Assembly: GCA_009667805.1 (NCBI GenBank)
Contig: CM019067.1
Span: 159,421,049 to 159,485,048, forward strand
Reading direction: 5' to 3'
From: Leptobrachium leishanense
Lineage: Eukaryota > Chordata > Amphibia > Anura > Megophryidae
DNA length: 64,000 nt
In this document: positions 1-45,848 of the stretch, piece by piece
Numbering within the stretch: the stretch's first letter is position 1
Layout of the letters: the number at the start of each line of letters is the position of its first letter
Translations under genes and position numbers: made by a program
The notes under the pieces: generated by a model
Seen by the model: only the letters and a program-made list of their open reading frames with translations
The model's database searches: none
Told to the model about the DNA's origin: nothing

Positions 1-2298
1 AAATGTTAAACACATTACGGAGGTGTTTAATTTAAGAGGCGCAATGAGCCTTAAACTTGAAAAGTCAAAGCACTTAACAAAAAAAAAGAAGAAAAGTGAG
101 GGTATTTTAAGTGAAGTTACGTTTTAAGCCTTCAAGGCAAATATGTGCTAATGCTTTAACCTGCTATGAACCTGTATGGTAGAATCGTACAGCTCTTTGT
201 TATCCACCACAGCAAAGACAAGTGTGCCAGGTCTAAAATATATAGTGAGATCCCTGTTTTTCAAAGTACAGGAATAGTTAATGCTTTCAACAGCACAGCA
301 TTCTTTTTAGCATATATGTAGACTGGATATTCGATCCAGTCTGGCCAGAGGTAATGACCAGAGTCAAAGTGCACCCAACCCAGTACCGGGTCACAAATCA
401 GCACAGGAGATGGTTGACCTTAAATGTCATATCCTCCACTTTCAGGACAAGCCTAAGATTGACAGATCGTACAAGAATCCCCAGGTTGCGATTGGAGCCC
501 AATGGCAGTTTGCCAGGTTTGTTCATTGGACAGTCCAATCTTGCTAATGACGGCCAGCATCTCTAAGGCCAGGAAGGGCAACGAAACGGCACTAGAGGGG
601 GTTGAACTTAAATATTGTGGTCTCTGCTCTCAAGCCTTGCCAAGGATCGCCAGATTATACAGGGATACCTGTGTAGTCACAGCCCCATGTCATGTTACCT
701 GGTTTGCTAGTCTTGCTAATGATGGTTAGCCATTGCTGTTTAGGATTGACATTTCGACATTATGTGCTGTGTAGTTCTATAAACGTCAGTGCTCCAGATA
801 AAGAAAACCAAAGAACAGCATGCCGAGTTTCATTGATAATACTATGCCTGCCGTTCTTTTTATTTATTTATTTTTAAAATCCCCCCCCCCAATCCTATTT
901 TGGTGGTGTTGTTATTTTGTTGTTGGTTGCTTAGAGTATAACCCACTTAGAGTACCAATGTCAACAGTCATATTTTGAAAATTGCTTGGATTTTATAATG
1001 TGAAGTTCTGGTGCAAAATATATTGCTTTTGTTTTTAGTTTATAACATTTCCGCCCGAATTGCCCCACTGCCACCAATCACCTAATTTTCTTTGTCCGCT
1101 TTCCATGCATCAGTTCTGCACCTCCAACTACTTGAAGCTAACCCCCACCCACCTCCACCTTTCACTTCATCCTCAATGGGCTGCCGAACAATACTAATTG
1201 TCAGCCAACTGTTTATTTTACTTTTTGTATTTCAAAAAGGAAATTTTAGTTACATATGGAGAGAGAACACAGTGATCAGACAATACCAAGGACACTGTTC
1301 TATTCCTACTCCTTCGAATTACACAGATGAGCAGCACACATCATTATTCCAATGAACTGTCTCGCAGATAGATCCTCTGCTTGCACATGACTCCATGCTC
1401 ACGTGTTAAGGAAACTCACCAGAAAAATTAAAGTGATCTCTCCGGCCTAAAACGCTGCAGCCCATTACCACAGATCAACTAGCTGCCATCTCCCCCCCCC
1501 CCATACCATTTGACCTCTTGTACACCGACTGATACGTAATGGTGTGGGAGTATGATAATCGCAGTTCAGCAGCTTCTCAAAAGTGATAAAGTATACATAA
1601 CATTTTGTATTTTAATAACTTTTCCAGTGCTGAAATAATGTTAATAATTACCTGTGTTTAGAGCTCCCCCCTATTCTTATTTCCCTTGCCCATCACGTCA
1701 TGCGCTTAACAAAACTCCATTTCCTCACGTGTAATAATTTAGCATGCCTAACACTAAAATGTGAAAAAATGAGTAATAATACCAATGTCTCATCACTTTA
1801 ATATCCTTATTTTTATATTATGAAGTCAAGTTGGACTTATTTACTGCTGCGAGTGAAAGTCAGATATGATCTCGAACAGGCAATAGCTGTACTTTGTTAC
1901 CTCATCCAAGGTCTCTTAGAAAATGCTTACATCCACCTTGTTTTGCTCAACATACGTTGGATGCCTTAGATCGTGGTATTGGAATTCTCAACCTTTTGTA
2001 ACCAGCTCATTACGTTATGTACTGTACAGTTTTTGTTAAACACTCACATTTCTATTTATGAAAGGCAGACGCGCACTTGTGTACCAGAACAAAGAACAAG
2101 TGTATTGTTTCAGCTTTAACCACTGAAAGGGAAATTCTAACATGAGCGGATTGGACTCTTTGTGCAGATTTATTATCGTAATGGTTTTCTTTTATGGTGT
2201 TTTTGTTCTAGCTTTTGTATTGTACTTTTATTAGGGAAATCGCATAAAAGAGCTATTTTTTTCCATTTCTTTTTGTCCCCTCTCTATTCTCTTTACAG
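1..2298 (+). other. drosha: drosha intron (5' part outside the window)
   Basis: AT-rich non-coding sequence leading to the acceptor at 2298. It contains short C-runs (about 881 and 1493). The 290-760 stretch shows loosely repeated CTTGCTAATGAYGG phrases. No gene or recognised transposon is seen. Confidence 0.7.
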
Positions 2299-37015
<34,717 letters not shown>

Positions 37016-37210
37016 ACTGGGTGTTTGAGTTTCTATTAAATTCACCGTGGGCAGCAGCAAAAGACAAAATCATGGTTTTACATATAAAATGCACACATGT
37101 ACAGATATATTTTCCTTTTATTGTGGTTTATGTACATTTTGTGTTTTTATTATTTAAAGTTTTTTTTCTTCTGTACATAGTAATAAAATATTTAGATTTT
37201 TTTATTACTA
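37016..37210 (+). other. drosha: drosha 3' untranslated region
   Basis: A short AT-rich stretch runs from the stop to the poly(A) signal. No conserved element is recognised. The 3' end should fall about 15-25 bases after AATAAA. Confidence 0.8.
37182..37187 (+). terminator. drosha: drosha poly(A) signal AATAAA
   Basis: A canonical AATAAA lies about 170 bases after the stop. A GT-rich stretch at about 37218-37238 fits a downstream cleavage element. Confidence 0.85.
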
Positions 37211-37313
37211 ATAACGGCTGTTTTTGTGGGGGTTTTTTTGCAAAGTAGCGGAATGTATCGGCACGTTTAACGTTTAATCCACTTATTTCAAAGACACTTC
37301 AATGACTGAATCT

Positions 37314-38513
37314 TTAACCCCTTAGTGACCGGGCGGTTTTACACAAATCCGTCTTTTAGTGACCGCTGCTGTTTCTACGTTTCTGCGCTGTTAGTGTTTA
37401 GGTCAAATTTTCCTCTTACTCGTTTATTCAACCCACACATATTATACACAGTTTTTCCCGCCATTAAATGGACTTTCTAGAAATACCTTTATTATCGAAT
37501 AATTTACTATAAAAAAAATATGAAATATGAGGAAAAAATGGTAAAAACACACTTTTTCGTCATTTAATCCCCAAAATCTACAACCACCCAAAAAGACCCC
37601 GGCTAAATAGGTTCAAAATTTTGTCCCGAGACTAGAAATACCCAATTTTTACATGCGTTTGCTTTTTAACCCCTTCACTGCTGAGGCAGTTCACCTATGT
37701 GCGCTGCGCTCATTCTGACCATTTTGTGCTAATTATTTTTAGATGACAGCCTAGGTCCTATTTAATTAAACCCCCCCAGACAAAAAAAAAACTTTTAAAA
37801 AAAAAAACATTTTTTTATTTTATTTAATAATTTTTTTTTTTAAACCAAACCTGGTCATGTTTGGTATCATTTGAAAGGCCATAATCAGGCCTTTCACATG
37901 ATGTCAAATATGACCATCTAGCTGCCATGGATTGGGAGATAAAGGGATACTTAGGATCCCCTTATCTCTACATGGCAACTAGATGGTTAACTGGCCCACT
38001 GACATCCTCACACATATGGTGAGGTTGTCAGTGGGTGGGGGGGGACCTGGAGGCTTGGCTGACATCCAAGATGTCAGCCCCCCTCCAGGTGCGACTCGCG
38101 TTTTGGCGCCAATTGACGCCGAAACGTGACTCGGTGGCGAAACAGTTAATGCTATAAACCGCTGAAAAGGGGAGACTCTCCCCTTTTCAGCGGTGTAAAA
38201 AGCATCTCCCTAGCTGCAATGGTTGGGGAGATAGAGGGCTCCGAAGGAGCCCCCCCTCCCCTCCATTGCTTTGCATGGGGACGCCTGCTGATGACGTCAC
38301 CACGCAGCGTGGCGACGTCATCAGCCTCGCCTGCCCATGTAAATCACATGGGCAGGCTTCCTCCCTGCCAGATCGCCGAGGGATCCAGCGAGGGAGGTGA
38401 GTATCGGGCGGGAGGGGGATTAGGCGCCGCTGACGTACCCTGTACATCCGCGGGTCTAAGGGAGACCCGAGGACAGGACGTACAGGGTACGTCAGCGGCC
38501 CTTAAGGGGTTAA
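37314..38513. mobile_element. TTAA-flanked hairpin-train element
   Basis: Starts TTAACCCCTTAGTGACC (37314) and ends with the inverse CTTAAGGGGTTAA (38513). A second start-like motif, TTAACCCCTTCACTGC, is at 37666. Between 37872 and 38499 lie at least eight separate hairpins. The best are 38158-38174 with 38178-38194 (17 bp perfect, 3-nt loop), 38329-38340 with 38346-38357 (12 bp perfect), and 38426-38445 with 38480-38499 (20 bp perfect). GC-rich and CpG-rich at the 3' side. No protein recognised. Confidence 0.7.
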
Positions 38514-39084
38514 CATACACAGATATAAGAGTTTTCATGGCAGGGGTTTTGCTTGGTTACAAAGAAAACTAAAGTTTAAATTCAAAGAACCATCTCGTGA
38601 CCCTTTTCCATATACACAGCACCATCTCACACAGAGTGGACTTCTACAGCTTTCTCCTCTCAATAAACACATTACATATTCTCTTTCTTTCTCCCAAATT
38701 ATCCGATTATCCCTTTATGCCATTTACACTGTTCATCTCTTGTCTCCCACATTATATCTCTAATCTCATTAATTTAAAGGGCCGCTACCACCAAAAAATG
38801 AAATGTCCTTACTTTGTTTATTTTATGTTGCTGATATCTTACATGTGGTTTGTTTTTCTCTTGTATGTTTAGTTAAAGCATTTTACTCTATATTTGCCAT
38901 TGGGTACATCCATATTGTGATCTTTTGTGTTGTAAACTGCCCCCTCCCGTATCTTTAGGTCACTTGCTCCTCACTGTGTGCCTTTGGCCATAGAATGGAG
39001 TGAATGGGTCAGGCAGCTGACTCACATCATTGTATTGTGTGGGATGTATTCAAAGGACATCACAGGGAGTAAGTTAGAAGTCCT
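38514..39084. other. intergenic, nothing recognised
   Basis: AT-rich unique-looking sequence between two hairpin elements. Confidence 0.5.
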
Positions 39085-39665
39085 TTAACCCCTTCCATGT
39101 GGAGGATGCACTCAGCGCGTCCTGCCGCATGTACACTTCGCTGCGGAGGACGAGCTGAGCGCTTCCTCCCTTTGCAGCGACGATCGGCCGGGATTCAGGC
39201 CGATCGCAGTGGCCCCCTGGTGCGGGCTGACCTCCTCGATGTCAGCCCAGCCTCCGGGACCCAGGCGGGCAAGATAAACGCCAGCGCGATGACGTCTATT
39301 ACAGGCACCATCCCCTCCCCCCACCAGTGCGGGGAAGGTGCCTGAAGGGGAGGGGGGGAGGTCCTGTGGACCCCCCTCTCTCCCCATCCGTGCGGGGCTC
39401 CAAGAAAATGCAGGCACCGTTTGGAAGAACACAGCCTGTCCTTCCAAGCGGCGGCTGTCTTTAACCCCTAGGGGGCTGGATCGCAATTCGGCGCCAACAG
39501 GTGCCGTATCGCGGTCCCCTCCTTGAGCGGACCGACATCTTGGATGTCGGCCAAGCTTCCGGGATATCCCCCTGACGACTGGGGTCATTACTCATAGCGC
39601 GCTGACGTCAGTTTTGGAATTAGCCCCTAGCTGCCACCTATGGTGGAGATAGGGGTTCTAATAAA
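39085..39665. mobile_element. second hairpin-rich TTAACCCCTT relative
   Basis: Starts TTAACCCCTTCCATGTGG. GC-rich with local palindromes such as CTTGGATGTCGGCCAAGCTT and a TGACGTCA site (39603-39610). The end phrase GAGATAGGGGTTCTAATAAA resembles one in the 46652 element. The right end is undefined. The open frames of up to 158 residues seen here look like by-products of GC-rich DNA. Confidence 0.55.
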
Positions 39666-39935
39666 TTAATTTTTCCTTTTTACATGCAATTACTTCACAC
39701 AAAGAATAAAAAAGTGACGTGTTTTTATATGGTGGTTTTGTTTCAAATGCACAATTAATCTAGTTACTGCTTTATTTTTTGTATATTATATTTTGTATTT
39801 CTCCCCTTTCTACCAAAAGCCTGTTAAGAAAAAAAAGCTTCAAGGTATCTATTGCTTCCAAACAATGGATCACAGACCCATCTTCATGGATGTTATTTGG
39901 AAGTCCTGTCTTCCGTCAAGTCCCATTGTTTAAAT

Positions 39936-40092
39936 CAGTGTTTCACAACACACCAGGTTTGCCAGATATCCGAAGCACAGCACAGGTGATAGGATTTGCT
40001 GCTCAGTGATTGCAGGATTCAGTCTGCAGTTCCTCGTGGCAATCCTTAAAATCTGGTCTGTTAGTCCAAAGGACAGGAGCTGAGAACCACTG
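39936..40092. mobile_element. short hAT-like MITE, 157 bp
   Basis: Ends CAGTGTTTCACAAC and GCTGAGAACCACTG are imperfectly inverted and similar to the ends of the 8155 element. Flanks GTTTAAAT and GTTTAATG are a partial 8-bp duplication. Confidence 0.6.
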
Positions 40093-40232
40093 GTTTAATG
40101 TAATCATTATTCCTCATCCATATTTTAAGGTTACTCAAACTGGCTTGTGCGAACACCTGGGCTTTCGTCAATGTATTGATCGTTGCTGTAGTGTCATCAT
40201 TTAATCCTGTACTTAAAACACCATTCTTGGTA

Positions 40233-40312
40233 CACTATATTGCCAAAAGTATCCGCTCACCTGCCTTGACTCGCATATGGATGGGTGAGCGAATACTTTT
40301 GACAATATAGTG
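40233..40312. mobile_element. 80-bp Tc1/mariner mini element
   Basis: CACTATATTGCCAAAAGTAT is inverted as ATACTTTTGACAATATAGTG with TA on each side (40231-40232 and 40313-40314). It is nearly all inverted repeat, with about 20 bases at the centre. Confidence 0.85.
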
Positions 40313-40330
40313 TATGTCTCGTCACTTCTT

Positions 40331-40678
40331 CTTTTTTTGTAAATACGTTTTTTATTTTCAAATGAAAAAAGTGGCATACAATCAAAGTTCACCATAATAC
40401 ATTCTAAAAAGGGAGGGGAAAATAAAAGACAGAAGAGGGAAGGAAGGGTTGGCCAGACCCAAAAGTAAAGAAGAAAAGCGAAAAAAGGAAAGGGGAGATA
40501 GAAAGCGAAAGAGTGGAAGAAAGGAAAAATGCGGAGAATCATCGCGGCAATCAGCAACATTATCACAAGAGAAAAAGTAACCTAGACTATGCCATAGCGT
40601 AACATCCCAGACTCACAACGTCTTGCCTGCCATGAGTCCAACCTGATAATAACCGTAAAATATTCGCCTCAACATCCC
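40331..40678 (-). mobile_element. L1-like retroposon 3' end, 5'-truncated
   Basis: A 16-bp perfect target duplication, TGTCTCGTCACTTCTT, flanks it (40315-40330 and 40679-40694). The - strand ends GAAAATAAAAAACG then an A-rich tail, so it was inserted by target-primed reverse transcription. A purine-rich body (GAAAGG repeats on the + strand) is typical of an L1 3' UTR. No coding part remains. Confidence 0.8.
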
Positions 40679-41292
40679 TGTCTCGTCACTTCTTTGTCAA
40701 TGAATTCAAACATTAAACCGTAGGATGATTCCTCTTTAAAATATTATTTTCAAAAGGCTGTGTGCACATGTTTATTTATTTATAAAGGATTTTACCAGGA
40801 AGGATACATTGAGATTTCTCTCGTTTTCAAGTATGTCCTGGGTTCAAGAACATTGAAGTGTTACAGTTGCAGAAATACAAAGTAATACAATGCAAGATAT
40901 TAAAAAAAATAAAACCAAACACAAATATACAGATTAACAGAAAATAAATATGTAGGAAATATAGTCACTAGGTTACATAATTACAGGTGCATTCTGTATT
41001 GAGGTTGTTAGTAAGGAGCTTTTGAGTGACTTAAGACTGGGGGAAGATTTGATGGTGTCTGGGAGGTTATTCCATAATTGTGGTGCTGTCATACCCCTAT
41101 CCCTAGTGCGCTGGACCCCCCCCGGAGTTCGCCGCTCAAGACGTTTACATAGAGTCATTAATGTGCAACCCTTTGCCAGAACGAGCCCGTCTGCGGAGCC
41201 CTTCGCGCATGCGCGATCAGAATCTACACAAACCTCTGCCGCGGGTTCTACTACGCATGCGCGCCTGTCTCCGGGGACCCCTCCCTAGCGTC

Positions 41293-41300
41293 TGACGTCA
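41293..41300. promoter_or_regulatory. TGACGTCA (CRE/ATF-type site) in the solo LTR
   Basis: A perfect 8-bp palindrome 26 bases upstream of the TATA box, the usual place for an activator site. Confidence 0.7.
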
Positions 41301-41326
41301 CAGACGCGCACTTAGGAGCGCCAAAC

Positions 41327-41333
41327 TATAAAA
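41327..41333 (+). promoter_or_regulatory. LTR TATA box TATAAAA
   Basis: Consensus TATA in a GC-richer context, about 240 bases into the LTR. Implies + strand transcription starting near 41360. Confidence 0.75.
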
Positions 41334-41443
41334 CCCTAGATACCATATGCGACAGTGTTCTAGTATCGTTAGGATTTCCCAAAAGCTATACCTGAGACCA
41401 TCACCATACTTAAAGACCCGGAATACCACTCGACTACCCTCCT

Positions 41444-41650
41444 GATTAACCCCTTCAACTGTACTGCGATTCCTGGACTTTTAACGCTGACCTGGCTTGC
41501 CTCCCGACTTATGCATCCTTGATTAACCCCTTCAACTGTACTGCGACTCCTGGACTGTTAATGCTGACCTGGCCTGCCTCCTGACTTATGCATCCTTGAT
41601 TAACCCCTTCAACTGTACCGCGATTCCTGAACTATTAATAACATGGAACC
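41444..41650 (+). repeat. 77-bp tandem repeat, about 2.6 copies, in the LTR
   Basis: Units start GATTAACCCCTTCAACTGTA at 41444, 41521 and 41598, a constant 77-bp period. They differ by a few substitutions. They lie downstream of the TATA box, in the transcribed part of the LTR. Confidence 0.9.
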
Positions 41651-43011
41651 AGCTGGATCCTGCTTCCTGTTTGCCGTGTAACAAGGCCGCGCTGCACTTG
41701 CTATTGGGTTCTACGAACAGTAAGTTCAATCCTTTCCTTATCTAACAGGTGCTCTGTAGGAAAATGAGGACCGAGCCACTGTATTTTTGATTTGTGGTAT
41801 TGCAAGTAAGGTGCTGGTCCTGGATCGGAGGTTATAGGATGAGGGAGCTGCTGGGGGAAGCAGTCTATTCAGGTAGGGTGGCAGCTTCCCAGAAATGCTC
41901 TTCAACACCAGGCTGGGAAGGTGAAGGGTGCGTCTGGATTCCAGCGATGGCCAGTTTAGCTCTTTTAACATGTCACAATGGTGGGTCATGTAGTTACATT
42001 GTAGCGCAGAGCGGCAGAATGAGTTCTACAATGTAGTAAGTTTATGAAGGTGTGTTTGCGGGGCGGCTGCATACACTACATCTCCGTAATCAATAGCCGG
42101 CATAAGCATTTGCTGTACAATCTGCTTTCTTACCGCGGGACTCAGGCAGGATTTGTTTCTGTACAGGGCACCTAGTTTGGGGTAAAGCTTAGATGAGAGT
42201 TTTTCGATGTGGTGGCCAAAGGATAGATTAGGGTCCAACCACATACCTAGATATTTGAGAGAAGTGACTGTGGTCAGCATGCCATTTGATTTTGTCCCAA
42301 CACATAGATGGGGATTTTGCAATTTGTGTAGTTTAGGTTTTGTTCCAAAGAGCATCGTTACAGTTTTGTCAGTATTTAAAAAAAGTTTGTTGTTTTTGAT
42401 CCACTTTTCTACCTCTGTGAATTGTTCTTGCAGCAGGGCCTCCAGCTGCGGGAGATTTGGTTTGCTGGTATAGATCACAGTGTCGTCTGCGTACATATGT
42501 ACAGTTGAGGATTTGCAGACGTTGGGCAGATCATTTATGAATATTGTGAATAGCAGGGGGCCTAGTATTGAGCCTTGGGGTACACCGCAAGTGAATGGGA
42601 GCGGGAGGGAGGAGCTGCCAGAAATTGACACATATTGTGATCGGTCGGATACATATGATTGAAACCAGGTTAGCGTGCGATCACCAATGCCACCAGAGTT
42701 TTTAAGTTTTTCTAACAAGATGCCATGGTCTACCGTGTCAAAGGCCTTGGCAAAATCAAGGAAGATGGCTCCAGTTAGGTTTCCTTGTTCCATCCCAGCT
42801 TGGATATCATTGCAGACTTTTAGAAGGGCGGTTGCAGTTGAGTGATTTGGACGAAAGCCTGATTGATCCGGGGTTAAGTAGTTCCAATATTGATAATAAT
42901 CACGTAATTGTGTGTAGACACATGTAATTCAAGAGCAGTTCCATTCTTGCTAAGATTTGTTTCTTCAATAGTTCTAAGCGTATCATGTTTAAATTACACT
43001 TGCCAATAATA

Positions 43012-45638
43012 AGCTGTATGTGAAAAACAACATAAAAACGAACCAAATAAAAGTGAGCGAGGTGAACATAGAGTCAGTTTGGATTACGCTAACATTTGGC
43101 AATCATACAGTAGCTCGTGTAGGTGTGATCTATAGACCCCCTGGACAAGCAGAAGAACTAGATAATCTGCTGGTTGAGGAAATAGCCAAAATGGCAATGA
43201 AGGGGGAGGTTATTATCATGGGGGACTTTAATTTTCCTGATGTGAACTGGAAAACCAAAACAGCTGGTTGCACCAGGAGTACAAATATTCTAAACTCCCT
43301 ACTGGGATTATCTCTAACACAAGTAGTTGAGGAGCCGACCCGTAAAGAGGCCATATTGGATTTAATACTCACAAATGGAGGTTTGGTATCGGACGTTGTT
43401 GTAGGTGAAAATTTGGGATCTAGTGATCACCAGTCAGTATGGTTTAATATAACAACAGGGATGGAGCCGCACCACACAAGAACGAAAGTTTTAGACTTTA
43501 AAAAAACAGATTTTTCCAAAATGAGATTTTGTGTGAAGGAGTCATTATCAGACTGGAGGAGTTTAAAGGGAGTCCAGGAGAAATGGGATTATTTAAAGGA
43601 AGCATTATTGAAGGCCACAGGAAATTGCATTCAGCTTGTTAGCAAAAACAAAAAAGGGAAGAAACCACTGTGGTACTCTGCAGAAGTGGCCAAAATAGTG
43701 AAGAACAAAAAGATAGCATTCAATAATTATAAAAAAACTCAGAGTGAAGAAGATAGGCAAACCTATAAAATTAGGCAGAAAGAGGCAAAGCAATTTAGAA
43801 GAGCTTCCAAAGCACACGCAGAAGAGAAAATAGCTCAGTCAGTAAAAAAGGGGGACAAAACATTTTTTAGATACATAAATGAGAAAAGTAAAACAAGGAT
43901 TAGTTAGATTAAAAACAAAGGAAGGAAGGTATGTAGAAGAGGATAAAAGTCTCGCTGACTGCCTCAATGAATATTTTTGTTCAGTCTTTGCAGAAGGAAA
44001 GGGACCTCAGTTAGGAGAGAACACTAAAGAGACATTTACATATCAGTTTACAGAGGAGGAGGTTCTACAGCAGCTGTCTAAAGTAAAGACAAATAAGTCA
44101 ATGGGGTCTGATGGGATCCACCCTAAATTATTAAAAGAGCTCAGTGATGTAACAGCAAAACCATTAACAGATTTATTTAACCAATCCTTGTTAACGGGAG
44201 TCGTCCCAGAAGACTGGAAATTAGCAAATGTTGTGCCCATTTACAAGAAGGGTAGTAGGGAGGAATCGGGGAACTATAGGCCAGTTAGTCTTACGTCAGT
44301 AGTGGGGAAATTAATGGAAACCATTTTAAAGGAAAGGATTGTTGAACATCTAAAAACACATAGATTACAGGATCAGAAACAACATGGGTTTACCTCAGGG
44401 AGATCATGCCAAACTAATCTTATTGATTTTTTTGATTGGGTAACAAAAATAATAGACACAGGTGGTGCAGTAGACATTGCTTATTTATATTTCAGTAAGG
44501 CTTTTGATACTGTTCCGCATAGAAGGCTTATCAATAAATTGCAATCGTTGAGCTTGGATTCCAATATTGTTGACTGGATTAGGCAGTGGCTGAGAGACAG
44601 ACAACAGAGGGTTGTGGTAAATGGAGTTTATTCGGCGCAAGGTCTTGTTACCAGTGAGGTACCTCAGGGGTCAGTACTTGGACCCATTCTCTTTAATATT
44701 TTTATTAGTGATATTGCAGAAGGTATTAATGGAAAAGTATGTCTTTTTGCTGATGACACAAAGATTTGCAACAGGGTTGACGTTCCTGGAGGGATCAGCC
44801 AAATGACAAATGATTTAGGTAAACTAAAAAAATGGTCGGAGTTGTGGCAATTGAGTTTTAATGTGGATAAGTGCAAGATAATGCACCTGGGACGTAAAAA
44901 CCCAAGGGCTGAATATAGAATATTTGATACAGTCCTAACCTCAACATCTGAGGAAAGGGATTTAGGGGTCATTATTTCAGAGGATCTAAGGGTAAGTAGT
45001 CAATGTAATAGAGCAACAGGAAATGCTAGCAGAATGCTTGGTTGTGTAGGGAGAGGTATTAGCAGTAGGAAAAGGGAAGTGCTCATGCCACTGTACAGAG
45101 CACTGGTGAGACCTCACTTGGAGTACTGTGTGCAGTACTGGAGACCGTATCTCCAGAAGGATATAGACATCTTAGAGAGAGTTCAGAGAAGGGCTACTAA
45201 AATGGTGTACGGCTTGAAGGAGAAAAGTTACCAGGAAAGGCTTAATGATCTTAACATGTACAGCTTGGAAAAAAGACGAGACAGAGGAGATATGATAGAA
45301 ACATTTAAATACGTAAAGGGAATCCACAAGGTAGAGGAAGGGAGTATATTTAAAAGGAAACAAAATAGCAAAACAAGAGGACATAGTCTTAGATTAGAGG
45401 GGCAAAGGTTTAAAAGTAACATCAGGAAGCATTATTTTACTGAGAGAGTGGTGGATACATGGAACAGCCTTCCAGTAGAAGTGGTTGAGGCCAAAACAGT
45501 AATTGAATTTAAGCAAGCATGGGATAGGCATAAGGCTATCCTAAACCAAAGATAAATCCAGGTAAAGTATCCATGTAATTGGGCAGACTAGATGGGCCGA
45601 AAGGTTCTTATCTGCCGACATTTTTCTATGTTTCTATG
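43012..45638 (+). mobile_element. CR1-like LINE, 5'-truncated, about 2.6 kb
   Basis: Contains the C-terminal half of the endonuclease, the whole RT and the 3' tail ending TTTCTATGTTTCTATG (45638). Homology begins within an ALYVK-like endonuclease segment at about 43014, so the 5' UTR, ORF1 and the endonuclease N-terminus are missing. It lies head-on next to the L2 element. Copies at 4490-5400 and 49699-50281 are close relatives. Confidence 0.92.
43014..45555 (+). pseudogene. CR1-like ORF2 (endonuclease-RT), inactivated
   Basis: The first frame (to 43907) has endonuclease motifs YRPPG (38-42), GDFN (68-71) and SDH (135-137). The second (43879-45555, 558 residues) has the RT: NYRPVSLTSVVGKL, GFTSGRSCQTNL, PQGSVLGPILFNIFISDI, FADD at 290-293 (44746-44757) and the LPVEVVEAKTVIEFKQAWDR end. 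One frameshift lies at about 43885-43910. Motif A reads YLYFSKAFDTV, with tyrosine at 204 (codon 44488-44490) where the catalytic aspartate of LDFSKAFD is expected. A GAT to TAT change would explain it. Confidence 0.9.
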
Positions 45639-45848
45639 ACAGATCCACTTTAAAGGGTCACATTCCTTTTTTTTCGGTTTAGATGAGTGCTACGAAGCAT
45701 GCAGAAATGCAAGTTGTGGTGTATATACATGCTTTAATCCGCAGCTCTGCATTTGGCAAAGCTCACATTACAGGTTTACATGTTTTAACATTGGAAAGCA
45801 GCATATTAATTAACATTTAACTGAGACATCATGCAGGGGTGGCAATTT

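Larger units (their letters stand above)
41087..41747 (+). mobile_element. solo LTR, 661 bp
   Basis: Starts TGTCATACCCC and ends CTTATCTAACA (TG...CA), flanked by perfect 5-bp duplications GGTGC (41082-41086 and 41748-41752). It sits inside the L2 coding region, so it is younger than that L2. It holds a TATA box and an upstream TGACGTCA, fitting U3. No internal retroelement genes are present, so it was probably left by LTR-LTR recombination. Family (Ty3-like or other) not determined. Confidence 0.9.
40973..42890 (-). pseudogene. L2-like reverse transcriptase remnant
   Basis: The main open part (42026-42793, 255 residues) has motif A FLDFAKAFDTVDH with catalytic D13, PQGSILGPLLFTIFINDL, and the YADD box at 101-104. 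Then KYLGMWLDPNL, followed after frame breaks by 41738-41989 (GKLPPYLNRLLPPAAPSSYN) and 40973-41158 (LWNNLPDTIKSSPSLK). The endonuclease and N-terminus are missing, and the solo LTR cuts the C-terminus. Confidence 0.85.
40771..42905 (-). mobile_element. L2-like LINE, 5'-truncated, interrupted by a solo LTR
   Basis: On the - strand, RT sequence (from about 42890 down) is followed by the C-terminal motif APQLWNNLPDTIKSS (about 41090-41050) and the tail CCCAGGACATAC...GGTAAAATCC then (AAATA)n at 40771. The insertion 41087-41747 splits the C-terminal coding part. Fragments of the same family occur at 25402, 47410, 50951 and 63858. Confidence 0.88.

Noticed and set aside
39112..39588. 158-residue - strand open frame
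   Set aside because: GC-rich hairpin element with frames open on both strands; low-complexity composition, no known motif.
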